64,000 nucleotides of DNA from Hymenobacter aerophilus DSM 13606 (lineage in GTDB: Bacteria; Bacteroidota; Bacteroidia; Cytophagales; Hymenobacteraceae). Position numbers and translations under genes: made by a program. Under the pieces are notes generated by a model. That model worked only from the letters and a program-made list of their open reading frames with translations. It was not told the origin of the DNA and ran no database searches. This document shows positions 1-7,695 of the stretch, piece by piece. Every line of letters starts with the position of its first letter. Within the stretch, counting starts at the first letter, position 1. The stretch covers positions 1-64,000 of the forward strand of contig NZ_KB907815.1 in NCBI RefSeq assembly GCF_000382225.1. Reading direction: 5' to 3'.

Positions 1-2
1 AA

Positions 3-263
3 GTAGTGGCCGATGCGGCCTACGACAGTGATGCGTTGCGGGCCCTGATAGCGCAGGCAGGAGCCAAGGCGGTCATTAAGCCGAATCCACGGCGCAAGAA
101 CATGCCTCATTTCGACCCAGTGGCCTATCGGCAGCGACACCACATTGAGCAGACGTTCAGCAAAATGAAGCAATTTAGACGCTTAGCCACCCGCTACGAT
201 AAGCTGGACCGCACGTTTGACTCCTTTATCTGTCTACGAGTTATCACGCTCTACCTTAATTGA
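3..263 (+). mobile_element. IS5-family transposase, C-terminal fragment (cut by window edge)
   Basis: The reading frame is open from the left edge and ends at a TGA at 261-263. The visible 86 or so residues have the look of an IS5/IS4-type DDE transposase C-terminus: an ADAAYDSD stretch (likely second catalytic Asp), then RRKNMPHFD, then a Y-x-x-RH-x-IEQTF-x-K-x-KQFRRLATRYDK block that carries the catalytic Glu. The start and the left end of the element lie outside the window. The right end of the IS appears to be about 270-275 (GAGAACAGCTCCTAG), where it abuts an interrupted minus-strand gene. Whether the element is intact cannot be judged from here. Confidence 0.85.
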
Positions 264-269
264 GAACAG

Positions 270-478
270 CTCCTAGCCAGCTCCGCCTGCTTTTTGGGGC
301 TGAAGACATCGGACTCGGGCTGTTTATTGTAGAGCTGCTGGAGGTGGTCGGAGCCGACTACCATTGCCTGAATCTTCGTGGGGCGCCCGCTTTGCGCTAC
401 GCCTGCAACCGAGAGGCTCAGTATGAGCAGAATTGCCAGGAGGCGCGGGACGAAATGGTAAAACATTGGAAACAGCAA
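270..478 (-). pseudogene. Secreted protein gene truncated by the IS (5' fragment; DUF5694-like)
   Basis: A minus-strand frame starts at 478 (or at the second Met, 466) with a clear signal peptide ending near VAGVAQ, followed by a segment of the type IQAMVVGSDHLQQLYNKQ and DVFSPKKQAEL. After about 65 residues it runs into the IS terminus, where it stops at 251. The segment resembles the N-terminus of Bacteroidota secreted proteins of the DUF5694 type; this is from memory and is tentative. Homologues would be expected to be much longer, so this is a 5' remnant. The junction contains CTAG, which fits an IS5-group target site. Its stop lies inside IS sequence. Confidence 0.6.
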
Positions 479-539
479 ATAGATAGGACTTTAGGCGAGC
501 GAAGCCTTGGCTTACCTGTATTCGGCAAGTAAAGCCGCC

Positions 540-1742
540 TCACTCCTCGCGCAGCGCCACGGCCGGCTGAATGCCGGCCGCCAGCCGGCTCGGATACAGC
601 GCGCACACCGTGGCCAGCAGGTACAGCGCCCCGGCCGCTAGCAGCATGGCCGTAAAGTAGATATCGGGCCGCACGTTCTGCACGCCCAGCAGCGGAAACT
701 GCACCGCCACCAGCAGCCCCAGCACCAAGCCGAAGGTAGTCACGACCAGGATTTCGCCCAGCACCTGCCGGCTGATGCCGCCGGCCGTGGCGCCCATGGC
801 CCGGCGCACGCCCAGCTCGCCCCGCCGCCGGCTGATGTTCAGCCACAGCACCCCCAGCAGCCCCAGCGCCACGTTCAGCAGCAGAAACACGCTCATAGCT
901 CCCAGCAGCAGCGGTTTGGTCAGGCGCACTTTCATCTGGACGGTATGCATGTCGGGCAGCGTGCGGATGGTACCCGTCCAGCCGGGCCCAATGCGTCGCA
1001 CGGCGTCGGTGAGCTGCTTTTCGAGGGCTGCCCCGCTGCCCGGCTTCACTCGCAACAGCACCGACTGGGCAAGAAACAGCGTGTCTTCCGGTTGAATGGC
1101 CTGGAAGATAGACGGCAGCGGCTCCTGCAGCTCCCCGTCGGTGCGGTAAGCGCGTACCACCCCGATAACGCGCCTGGGTGGTTCGTTGTCACCCGCCAAC
1201 TGCCCATCCAGCGCCGAGCGGCCGTCGGGGTACATGGCCCGTTGTAGCCGCTCGTCGATGACCACCGGAATGTGGGCGCCTTGTACTGCATCAGCCGGAC
1301 CGAACCAGCGGCCGGCTACAAGTTCCAGGCCCATCACCTCGCGCAGCTCCGGTCCTACCACGTATGTATTGATGGGACCAATGGGCCGCTGGGTCGAGTC
1401 GCGCGGGTCGGTAAAATCCAGCCGCGTCTGGCTGTCGTTGAACGAGAAAGGCGTGTTGGAAGCCGTGGAGGCTGCGCCGGCCACCTGCGGATTCGCTCGG
1501 ATTTCGGCCAGCAGCTGGCGCAGGGTGCCGAGCTGCTCGGCTCGGGGCTGCGAGCCGGTCGTGAAATTCAACTGCCACACCTGGTCATACTCGAAGCCCA
1601 GCGGCTGCCGGTAGTTGCTCCACAGGTTGGCGGCAATGGTGCTCACGGCAAACAGCACCACGAAGGCCAGAAATATCTCCACAACCAGCAGGCCATTGGC
1701 CCGGCGGCGGTTCCACATCAGCGTAAACAGATGGCGAATCAT
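540..1742 (-). CDS. ABC transporter permease, MacB/FtsX type (second permease)
   Basis: 400 residues. One N-terminal membrane segment (about residues 18-40) is followed by a periplasmic MacB-like region and then an FtsX domain with three membrane segments in the last 120 residues. The FtsX hallmark SRRRGELGVRRAMGAT follows the second segment. Its ATG overlaps the TCA stop of the upstream permease by 4 bp, so the two are translationally coupled and probably form a heterodimer with the ATPase at 3115-3864. In Bacteroidota such permease pairs export peptides, lipids or toxic compounds with a HlyD-type adaptor and TolC; the substrate here is not evident. Confidence 0.9.
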   Translation of the reverse strand: MIRHLFTLMWNRRRANGLLVVEIFLAFVVLFAVSTIAANLWSNYRQPLGFEYDQVWQLNFTTGSQPRAEQLGTLRQLLAEIRANPQVAGAASTASNTPFSFNDSQTRLDFTDPRDSTQRPIGPINTYVVGPELREVMGLELVAGRWFGPADAVQGAHIPVVIDERLQRAMYPDGRSALDGQLAGDNEPPRRVIGVVRAYRTDGELQEPLPSIFQAIQPEDTLFLAQSVLLRVKPGSGAALEKQLTDAVRRIGPGWTGTIRTLPDMHTVQMKVRLTKPLLLGAMSVFLLLNVALGLLGVLWLNISRRRGELGVRRAMGATAGGISRQVLGEILVVTTFGLVLGLLVAVQFPLLGVQNVRPDIYFTAMLLAAGALYLLATVCALYPSRLAAGIQPAVALREE

Positions 1743-2989
1743 AGCGCAATTCCTCCTTTAAGGGCCTGGTTAGCCGGTAGTTTCGACATTTTATAGGCCG
1801 GGTACACGCCCGACAGCACCCCGAACAGCAGCGCCAGCAGCAGCCCCACACCAAACACGCGCCCGTTCAGCCCTAGGTGGGCATAGTTAATAAACTGGCT
1901 CTCGTTGAGCAGGTGGAGCACCAGCGCGGCCAGCCCCAACCCCAGCAGGCCCCCGAGCATGGTCAGGAAGATGTTTTCGAGCAAAAACTGCCGGATAAGC
2001 GTGCCGGCCGTGGCCCCGAAGGCCTTGCGCACCCCAATTTCGGCAGCCCGCTCCAGCGTGCGGCTCACATTGATATTGACCAGGTTGAGCGCCGGCAGCA
2101 GCATAAACAGCAGCCCCAACCCCACCCACTGCCGCCAGAATTTGGCCGCGTCGCCATCCTGGCCGGCGTCGTTGTTGTGGTTGGCCATGTAGTGGGCCAG
2201 CGGCGTGCGGGCGTAGGAGCGGATTTCTTTGTACTGCTCGGGCTCCGGGATGGGCAACCGGGCCAGCACCTGCTGGTACTCGGCCTGAATGGCCGGCACA
2301 TCGGCCGTTGAGCGGGCCAGCAGGATGGCCTGGTAGTCACCCATGAAACCAGGGTCGCGCAGGTCGGCAGTGGTGGTAGTTATGGGCAACCAGCATTCGG
2401 CGTAAGTCAGCTCACGCGAGGTGGGCACGTCGCGCACTACGCCCAGCACCTGGTAGGGCTGGCCTTCGAGCTGCACGCGCTGGCCCACGGCCGCGGCGGC
2501 CGACCCAAAGCTGCGGCGGGCCACGGTTTCGTTGAGTACCAGCACGTGGGCCGCATCGCGCACCTCGGACCCGTTGTAGGGCCGCCCGGCCACGAAGTCG
2601 AAATCGAGTACCGACCAGTAGTTGCCATCGGTGTAGCAGCGGTCCACTTTCACCACCTGCTGGCCCACGTACAGCGTGACGTTGACGGCCCCTCGCTCGC
2701 TCACGGCCACCTTCTCGGGTGTGCGTAGCGTGCGGACGTAGCGGTTGAGAAAGTCGTAGCCCACGCTGGACGCACTCTGCGACTGAGGCCCGCGCAATAT
2801 CATGCGGTTAATGAACAGCAGCCGGTCGGCGCGCAGTTCGGGCCGGGCTGGGCCCACAGCGTTGTCGAACAGCGCGTACAGCACTACTAGCATCATTAGC
2901 GTAAACGAGATGCCGAACAGGCTGATGAAGGTGAAGAACTTGCGCCGCAGCAGCACCTTCCAGGCAATTTTAAGGTAACTAAGAAGCAT
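1739..2989 (-). CDS. ABC transporter permease, MacB/FtsX type (first permease)
   Basis: 416 residues with the MacB layout: N-terminal membrane helix (about 18-42), large periplasmic domain, and C-terminal FtsX domain with three helices. The cytoplasmic coupling motif ERAAEIGVRKAFGAT sits after the second helix. The ATG at 2989 follows a 125-bp gap from the ATPase gene that is mostly filled by a palindromic repeat (3018-3112). The 3' end overlaps the next permease by 4 bp. It presumably works with the ATPase as the inner-membrane part of a tripartite exporter. Confidence 0.9.
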   Translation of the reverse strand: MLLSYLKIAWKVLLRRKFFTFISLFGISFTLMMLVVLYALFDNAVGPARPELRADRLLFINRMILRGPQSQSASSVGYDFLNRYVRTLRTPEKVAVSERGAVNVTLYVGQQVVKVDRCYTDGNYWSVLDFDFVAGRPYNGSEVRDAAHVLVLNETVARRSFGSAAAAVGQRVQLEGQPYQVLGVVRDVPTSRELTYAECWLPITTTTADLRDPGFMGDYQAILLARSTADVPAIQAEYQQVLARLPIPEPEQYKEIRSYARTPLAHYMANHNNDAGQDGDAAKFWRQWVGLGLLFMLLPALNLVNINVSRTLERAAEIGVRKAFGATAGTLIRQFLLENIFLTMLGGLLGLGLAALVLHLLNESQFINYAHLGLNGRVFGVGLLLALLFGVLSGVYPAYKMSKLPANQALKGGIAL

Positions 2990-3017
2990 GACTATCAGGA
3001 TTTTGAATTATAAAACG

Positions 3018-3112
3018 GTCATATTGAGCTTGTCGAAGCATCTCTACCGCAATGGTAATCAAGTTGCTCTGGCAACGAAGCAGTAGAGATGCTTCGACAA
3101 GCTCAGCATGAC
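3018..3112. repeat. Long palindromic element, family A (GCATCTCTAC subtype)
   Basis: Two 30-bp arms (3018-3047 and 3083-3112) are inverted copies with one mismatched pair, separated by 35 bp. The outer end reads GTCAT-nn-TGAGC, followed by a CGAAG core, the same scaffold as eight other elements in this window. It sits between the ATPase and the first permease of one operon. Confidence 0.9.
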
Positions 3113-3114
3113 GT

Positions 3115-3864
3115 TCAGCTCACCTGGCTGCCGTCGAAAAAGCGGATGAGGCGCTGGGTTTTCAAGGCCTGCTGCTCGTCGTGGGTGACCATGACGATGG
3201 TGGTGCCCTGCTCTCGGTTGAGCGTCAGCAGCAGGTCCATGATTTCCTCGCCCATCACCGAGTCGAGGTTGCCGGTGGGCTCGTCGGCCAGAATGATTTC
3301 AGGCTCGCCGGCTAACGCGCGGGCAATGGCCACGCGCTGGCGCTGCCCGCCCGAAAGCTGGCTGGGAAAGTGGCTTGTGCGCGCCCCGAGGCCTACTTTT
3401 TCGAGGGCCGCGTAGGCGCGCTGCCGGCGCTGCCTGCCGCTCACGCCACTCCGGTACAGCAGCGGCAGCTCCACGTTGTCGAGCACCGAGAGGTCGTTTA
3501 TCAGGTGGTAGCTCTGGAAAACGAAGCCGATTTTGTGGTTGCGCAGCCGCGCCAGCTCCTTGTCGGAGTAGCTCTGCACGGGCCGGCCATCCAGCTCCAG
3601 CGTGCCGCTGGTGGGCTCGTCGAGCAGCCCCATAATGCTGAGCAGCGTCGACTTCCCGCAGCCCGAAGGCCCCATCACCGACACGAACTCGCCCTGGTTG
3701 ATGGTGAGGTTGACGTGGTTGAGGGCCACCGTTTCGATGGTGCGGGTCTGGTACACCTTCTCGATGCCGGTGAGCTGGAGCACGGCCCGGCCAACGCCGG
3801 TTGCCGGGGCAGTTGCGGGCTGAGCCTGGGAAGCGGCGGCGGTGGAAGTGAACAGGTTGGTCAT
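3115..3864 (-). CDS. ABC transporter ATP-binding protein (MacB/LolD type)
   Basis: 249 residues. Walker A GPSGCGKST at about 65-73, Q-loop in FVFQSYHL, signature LSGGQRQRVAIARAL, Walker B IILADEPTGNLD and H-loop VMVTHD are all intact. The first 28 residues are an Ala/Gln-rich extension before the usual start of the domain, so a slightly later start is possible although no later ATG fits. It energises the two FtsX-type permeases downstream. It is transcribed from a sigma-54-like promoter at 3933-3947. Confidence 0.93.
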   Translation of the reverse strand: MTNLFTSTAAASQAQPATAPATGVGRAVLQLTGIEKVYQTRTIETVALNHVNLTINQGEFVSVMGPSGCGKSTLLSIMGLLDEPTSGTLELDGRPVQSYSDKELARLRNHKIGFVFQSYHLINDLSVLDNVELPLLYRSGVSGRQRRQRAYAALEKVGLGARTSHFPSQLSGGQRQRVAIARALAGEPEIILADEPTGNLDSVMGEEIMDLLLTLNREQGTTIVMVTHDEQQALKTQRLIRFFDGSQVS

Positions 3865-3888
3865 AAGGCGAGAGTTGAAAGAGTAAAC

Positions 3889-3904
3889 TGTCCGGTTTCG
3901 AACA
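3889..3904. promoter_or_regulatory. Third copy of the activator palindrome, in the leader
   Basis: TGTCCGGTTTCGAACA is a slightly imperfect version of the palindromes at 4013 and 7150. It lies between the predicted sigma-54 promoter and the ATPase start codon, so it is downstream of the transcription start. It may be a second regulator site; function is inferred. Confidence 0.5.
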
Positions 3905-3932
3905 GGGGAAGCGGGTAGTTATAGTAGAGTAG

Positions 3933-3947
3933 CCAAGCAGCGGGCCA
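3933..3947 (-). promoter_or_regulatory. Sigma-54 (RpoN)-type promoter of the ATPase-permease unit
   Basis: Read on the minus strand: TGGCCCG-CTGC-TTGG, followed by CT. This matches the -24/-12 pattern TGGCnCG-N4-TTGC except for the last base, with correct spacing. The promoter at 7070-7084 has the same TTGGCT ending. The start codon is about 70 bp downstream. Confidence 0.65.
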
Positions 3948-4012
3948 ATTTTACATTACACTTATCTACAGATACTTGCTATAAAAAGCAGTATTCACAG
4001 GCCGCGGAATTG

Positions 4013-4028
4013 TGTCCGGTTTCGGACG
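4013..4028. promoter_or_regulatory. Probable enhancer-binding-protein site (UAS)
   Basis: TGTCCGGTTTCGGACG is an interrupted palindrome (TGTCCG-N4-CGGACA, last base changed). There are 65 bp between it and the -24 element of the promoter at 3933-3947, exactly as for the site at 7150. This is the placement expected for an NtrC-type activator. Confidence 0.65.
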
Positions 4029-4056
4029 GGGTGTGCGGTTGTAGGCCTTACGTCTA

Positions 4057-4178
4057 CCCCACCCCCTAGCCCCCTCCCCTCCGGGAGAGGGGGGACTGGC
4101 TGTTAATTTTCTAGAGCTAGATTAAAAACTAGAATCTAGTTCCCCCTCTCCCGGAGGGGAGGGGGCTAGGGGGTGGGG
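4057..4178. repeat. GC-rich palindromic element, family B, at the tolC 3' end
   Basis: Two 38-bp perfectly complementary arms (4057-4094 and 4141-4178), rich in CCCC and containing TCCGGGAGA, enclose an AT-rich 46-bp centre. The tolC stop codon (4129-4131) lies in the centre. The right arm therefore encodes the last residues of TolC (PPPSPLPSGRGG). A second copy is at 5604-5757. Confidence 0.9.
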
Positions 4179-5778
4179 TTTCCACCAGCACCTCACCCCG
4201 CTCAAAATCGTACAGCGTAAGCGCCCGCAGCCGGTAATGGGCCACCCAGGCGGTGCGCAGGGCCTCGATGTAGGCGCGACGGGCCTGGTCTTTTTCGGCG
4301 GTGGCAATGGTGAGGTCGGTGAGGCTGATGCGGCCGACCTGGAAGGTAGCCTGGGCAATGGCATAACGGCGGCGGGCCAGCGTATCGACGCGGGCGGCCA
4401 GCGCCAACTGCGCGGCCAGCGTACCGAGCTGCGCGGCCTGCACCCGCACTTCCTGCTCGAAAGTGGACTGCTCCTGCTGCACCTCGGTCTGCACCTGCCG
4501 GCGGGTCAGCTCGGCAGTTTTCACCAGGGCCTGCCGCCGGCCCCAGTCCACGAGCGGCACCGCGAAGCTCAGGCTTACCTGCTGCTGCTGTTGCAGCGCC
4601 GCGTACGTGTCCCAGAGGTTGGGGGCTTGGTTGATGTAGCCCAGGTTGGCCGACAGCGTGGCCTGGAAACCGGTGGTGCCGCGGGTGCGGGCCACTTCGC
4701 GCTCCGCTTCAAGCAGGCGCCGCCGGAAGCCCAGCACCAGCGCCCGGTTCTGCTGGGCCTGGCTGAGGGCTAGCGTTGGCGGCACCACCGTCAGCCGCGG
4801 GGCAGCCGGCACTTGCAGGCGCAGACTTTCGGCGGCCAGGCCAGTGTAGCGCTGCAGCTCCACGGCTGCGTTCTGGGCGTCGAGGCGGGCCTGAGCTTCG
4901 GCCTGCCGGGCCGTGAGCAGGTTGAGTTCGAGCCGCAGCAGGTCGCTTTGCGAGAGGCGGCCCAGGCCGTACCGCTCCCGGCCCAGGCGCAGCAGCTCGG
5001 CGTTGGCCTGCACGTTCTGGCCGGCCACCTGGGCGCTTACCTGCTGGCTCAGGACATCGAAATACAGCTCCGTAACGCGCTGGGCAATGGTTTCGCGCTC
5101 CTCCACCAGCTGCCGGCCACTTTCCTGGTAGCGTAACGGCTCCAGCCGCCGCGCCCAGCGCAGCTCGTTGAAGCGCCCAATCGGCTGCACCAACCCCAGG
5201 GCCACCGGCTGGTTGTTGTAGCGGCGAATCTTCCCATTGAAATCGTCAAACCGCTGCACATCCGAAGCCACGAATACCTGCCCGCCGGTCAGGCCAATGT
5301 TCTGGCTGAGCGTGAGGGCCAGATTGGAGTTGTTGAGCCGCACGGCCCGGAAATCGGTGGTGCCGTCGGGCTGCACCACCGGCGTAACGGCCCGACTGTA
5401 GCCCGGCAACGTGCCCTGCAAGCCCAGTTGGGGCCGGTAGTTGGCCCGGTAGCCCCGCCACTGCCAGTAGCTCTGGTCGCGGCTCGTAACCGCCCCCCGC
5501 GCCACCGCCGACTGGCTCAGGGCCTGGTTGATAATCTGGGGTAGCGTTAGCGTATCGGGGACCGTTTGGGCAGCGGCCGAGAAGCTGAGCAGCAGAAGCA
5601 CCATCGCACCCCACCCCCCAGCCCCCTCCCCTCCGGGAGAGGGGGATCCTAACGCAGCAAGGATGTATTTCAACGTTTTTCTTACTCTCAGGAGTAGGCC
5701 AGAATCCGTCCGGCTCCCCCTCTCCCGGAGGGGAGGGGGCTGGGGGGTGGGGTGCGACGACAGGAAGAACTTTCTCAT
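4129..5778 (-). CDS. TolC-family outer-membrane efflux protein
   Basis: 549 residues. The body is a normal TolC-like duct protein: DTLTLPQIINQAL start, long helices with NVQANAELLRLGRERYGLGRLSQSDLLRLELNL, and the second repeat with RRRYAIAQATFQVGRISLTDLTIA. The signal peptide is split. MRKFFLSS is followed by about 50 residues encoded by a GC-rich palindromic element (5604-5757), and then comes the hydrophobic core AMVLLLLSFSAAAQ. The C-terminus after VLVE is also encoded by a copy of the element. It lies 6 bp downstream of the adaptor gene. The insertion may impair export or be tolerated; an alternative start at the internal Met of AMVLLLL would give a short but nearly complete signal peptide. 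Confidence 0.88.
   Translation of the reverse strand: MRKFFLSSHPTPQPPPLRERGSRTDSGLLLRVRKTLKYILAALGSPSPGGEGAGGWGAMVLLLLSFSAAAQTVPDTLTLPQIINQALSQSAVARGAVTSRDQSYWQWRGYRANYRPQLGLQGTLPGYSRAVTPVVQPDGTTDFRAVRLNNSNLALTLSQNIGLTGGQVFVASDVQRFDDFNGKIRRYNNQPVALGLVQPIGRFNELRWARRLEPLRYQESGRQLVEERETIAQRVTELYFDVLSQQVSAQVAGQNVQANAELLRLGRERYGLGRLSQSDLLRLELNLLTARQAEAQARLDAQNAAVELQRYTGLAAESLRLQVPAAPRLTVVPPTLALSQAQQNRALVLGFRRRLLEAEREVARTRGTTGFQATLSANLGYINQAPNLWDTYAALQQQQQVSLSFAVPLVDWGRRQALVKTAELTRRQVQTEVQQEQSTFEQEVRVQAAQLGTLAAQLALAARVDTLARRRYAIAQATFQVGRISLTDLTIATAEKDQARRAYIEALRTAWVAHYRLRALTLYDFERGEVLVETPPPSPLPSGRGGTRF
5604..5757. repeat. GC-rich palindromic element, family B, inside the tolC signal sequence
   Basis: Arms of 38-43 bp (5604-5646 and 5715-5757) are perfect inverted copies, almost identical to the element at 4057-4178, around a 68-bp centre. 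The whole element is read in frame within the TolC N-terminus, giving HPTPQPPPLRERG on one arm and SPSPGGEGAGGW on the other. Confidence 0.9.
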
Positions 5779-5784
5779 AGCGCA

Positions 5785-7032
5785 CTAATCTTTAATCGTC
5801 AGTTCGGGCGTGTCCAGGTGGTCTTTCATGTCAGAGACGATGATTTCTTCGCCGGGGCGCAGGCCGCCGGTTACCTGCACGTAGTCGAAGTTGCTGTCGC
5901 CGAACTGCACGGTGCGGCGCACGGCCTGGCCGTTTTGCACCACGAACACCGGCTGCTCCCGTCCGCCCTGGTAGAAAGGGCCATTTTTGACCCGCACGAT
6001 GTTGTGGTGGGCTTTAGTCACCACGAACACATCGGCGCGCAGGTTGGGGCGCAGGGCCGGGTGGTGGTCCTGGGCCAGGGCGGCGTAGAACGTCACGGTG
6101 CCTTTATCCACGGCCGGGCTGATGGTGCTGATGGTGCCGCGCAAATCCTGGTCGTTGATGCGCACCACCACCGGGTCGCCGGGGCGCAGGGCGTCGGCGT
6201 AGGCGTCGGAAATGGTGGCCCGCACCCGAAAGCGGGTCAGGTCGGCCACGCGGGCCAGCGCATCGCCGGCCTGCACGGTGGTGCCCAGCGCGTCGTTTAC
6301 CCAGGTAAGCACGCCCGGCTGCTGGCTGCTGATGTTGGCCTGGGCCAGCTTGCCGGCCAGCTCGGCAATGCTCCGTTGCTGCATCTGCACCGTGAAGCCC
6401 AGCTCGCGGCGGTCGGCGGCGTTGGCGGCCCGCTGGTTGGCCAGCTGCTCGGTCAGGCGCTGCTGCTCCAGCTGGGCCACCCGCAGGTTCAGCTCGGCCT
6501 GGCGCACGCTTTCGGCCGTGCCGCCGCCTATTTTCAGCAAATACTGCTCGTCGCGCAGGGCCGATTGCAGGCTGTTGATGCGCACCGTTTGCACCCGCTG
6601 CTGGGCCTGCAAGTCGTGGAGGGCTTTTTCGAGGGCCAGCTGGAGCTGGCTGCCGCGGTTGCGGTTCTGCTGCTGGCCGTCTTCGAGCTTAGCCAGGGCC
6701 GAGGCGGTTAGCTCCCGGTCGAGTTCCACAATGGGCTGGCCCGGCTGCACGCGGCTGCCCACGGCCACCAGCACCTGCCGGATAGTGCTGGCAATGGGGC
6801 TCGTGAGCACCGCCTCGTGGGCCGGAATAACGACGCCGGCCGCCGTGAGCGAGGCTTCCACGTCGCCGCGCTCCACGCGGGCCAGCAGCAGGGCGTTGCG
6901 CTCCAGGCTGGGTTTTAGTACCGTGCGGAAGGCCAACAGGGCCGCGCCCAGGGCCAGCAGCAGCCCCGCGCCAAATAGCCAGCGGCGGCGCTGGCGGCGG
7001 TTTTGGGTGGAAGAAGAAATGGCTCTGTCCAT
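5785..7032 (-). CDS. HlyD/MacA-family periplasmic adaptor
   Basis: 415 residues. An Arg-rich cytoplasmic start and one membrane segment (about 19-40) precede a barrel-sandwich half (TSPIASTIRQVLVAVGSRVQPGQPI), a long Gln-rich coiled coil (about 110-225), the second half-motif, and beta-barrel and membrane-proximal domains ending in VTGGLRPGEEIIV. It should connect the FtsX-type permeases to TolC. It is first in a two-gene unit with tolC (6-bp gap), transcribed from the sigma-54-like promoter at 7070-7084. Confidence 0.92.
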   Translation of the reverse strand: MDRAISSSTQNRRQRRRWLFGAGLLLALGAALLAFRTVLKPSLERNALLLARVERGDVEASLTAAGVVIPAHEAVLTSPIASTIRQVLVAVGSRVQPGQPIVELDRELTASALAKLEDGQQQNRNRGSQLQLALEKALHDLQAQQRVQTVRINSLQSALRDEQYLLKIGGGTAESVRQAELNLRVAQLEQQRLTEQLANQRAANAADRRELGFTVQMQQRSIAELAGKLAQANISSQQPGVLTWVNDALGTTVQAGDALARVADLTRFRVRATISDAYADALRPGDPVVVRINDQDLRGTISTISPAVDKGTVTFYAALAQDHHPALRPNLRADVFVVTKAHHNIVRVKNGPFYQGGREQPVFVVQNGQAVRRTVQFGDSNFDYVQVTGGLRPGEEIIVSDMKDHLDTPELTIKD

Positions 7033-7069
7033 TTTCGTACAGGTAGAGAAAGGGTTCTACCAGCTGTAG

Positions 7070-7084
7070 CCAACGGCCGTGCCA
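7070..7084 (-). promoter_or_regulatory. Sigma-54 (RpoN)-type promoter of the adaptor-tolC unit
   Basis: Minus strand: TGGCACG-GCCG-TTGG then CT. The -24 half is a perfect consensus and the spacing is right; the -12 GC is GG. The ATG of the adaptor gene is about 38 bp downstream of the -12 element. Confidence 0.7.
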
Positions 7085-7149
7085 TTTCGATAAAGCATTA
7101 ATTACCAAAATCTTACTATTTATTTCTATCAAATAACAAAGAACAAACC

Positions 7150-7165
7150 TGTCCGCTTCCGGACA
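7150..7165. promoter_or_regulatory. Enhancer-binding-protein site (UAS), perfect palindrome
   Basis: TGTCCGCTTCCGGACA has perfect 6-bp half-sites around a 4-bp centre. It lies 65 bp beyond the -24 element at 7084, the same distance as at the ATPase promoter. No NtrC-type regulator gene is present in the window. Confidence 0.7.
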
Positions 7166-7695
7166 GCTTGTTCGGTTGCGCAAGTGTAGCCCGCGCCACA
7201 GCCAGCAGGCTACGCGCCGCCGCTCCAAAAAACTCGGCGCCCCAGGCAACGGCTGCCCCGGCTGCACCATCTACCCCACCAGCCGCCTGCTTCATCCGCT
7301 GGCAAACCGGCCCAAACGCTTAAAACTGCCGCTTTATAGGAAAAGATGAATTTATTTTCAACAGTACCTTGCGTTGCATAGTACCTTTAGTTACCTTTGG
7401 CTTGTTGATTAGATAACCCCTCGGCCGCGCGGCAGCTCCTTCAGCGGAGCCCGGCGCGGCCCCCACCGAGCACCGCCTTCGCGCCAACCGGGCCGGGCGG
7501 TGGGCCCCGGTCGGAAACCCAGGTTTCCCGCTGCCGCCCCGCGTGTTTCGGTTGCCTGGCGCCCGCCTTTGCTGGCGGTTAGCGCCCCTGTCTTCCACGT
7601 CTGAATTACTTGGCCATCAGGCCCATCCGGCGGAACCGCGGCCACCGGAAACGGCCCCTGCTTGCCCTTACTTTCCGACTCAACCTTCCTTCTCC
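7166..7695. other. Intergenic region between the adaptor and the receptor gene
   Basis: About 530 bp between the exporter's upstream site and the receptor ATG. It holds a plus-strand Bacteroidota-type promoter at about 7369-7399. The remainder is a roughly 290-nt GC-rich leader. The open frame upstream of 7696 lacks any protein-like features. Confidence 0.5.
7369..7399 (+). promoter_or_regulatory. Bacteroidota -33/-7 promoter of the outer-membrane receptor
   Basis: TACCTTTG at 7392-7399 matches the -7 consensus TAnnTTTG, and a TTG lies about 20 bp upstream at 7369. Transcription would start near 7405, giving a long leader of about 290 nt before the ATG at 7696. Confidence 0.5.
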
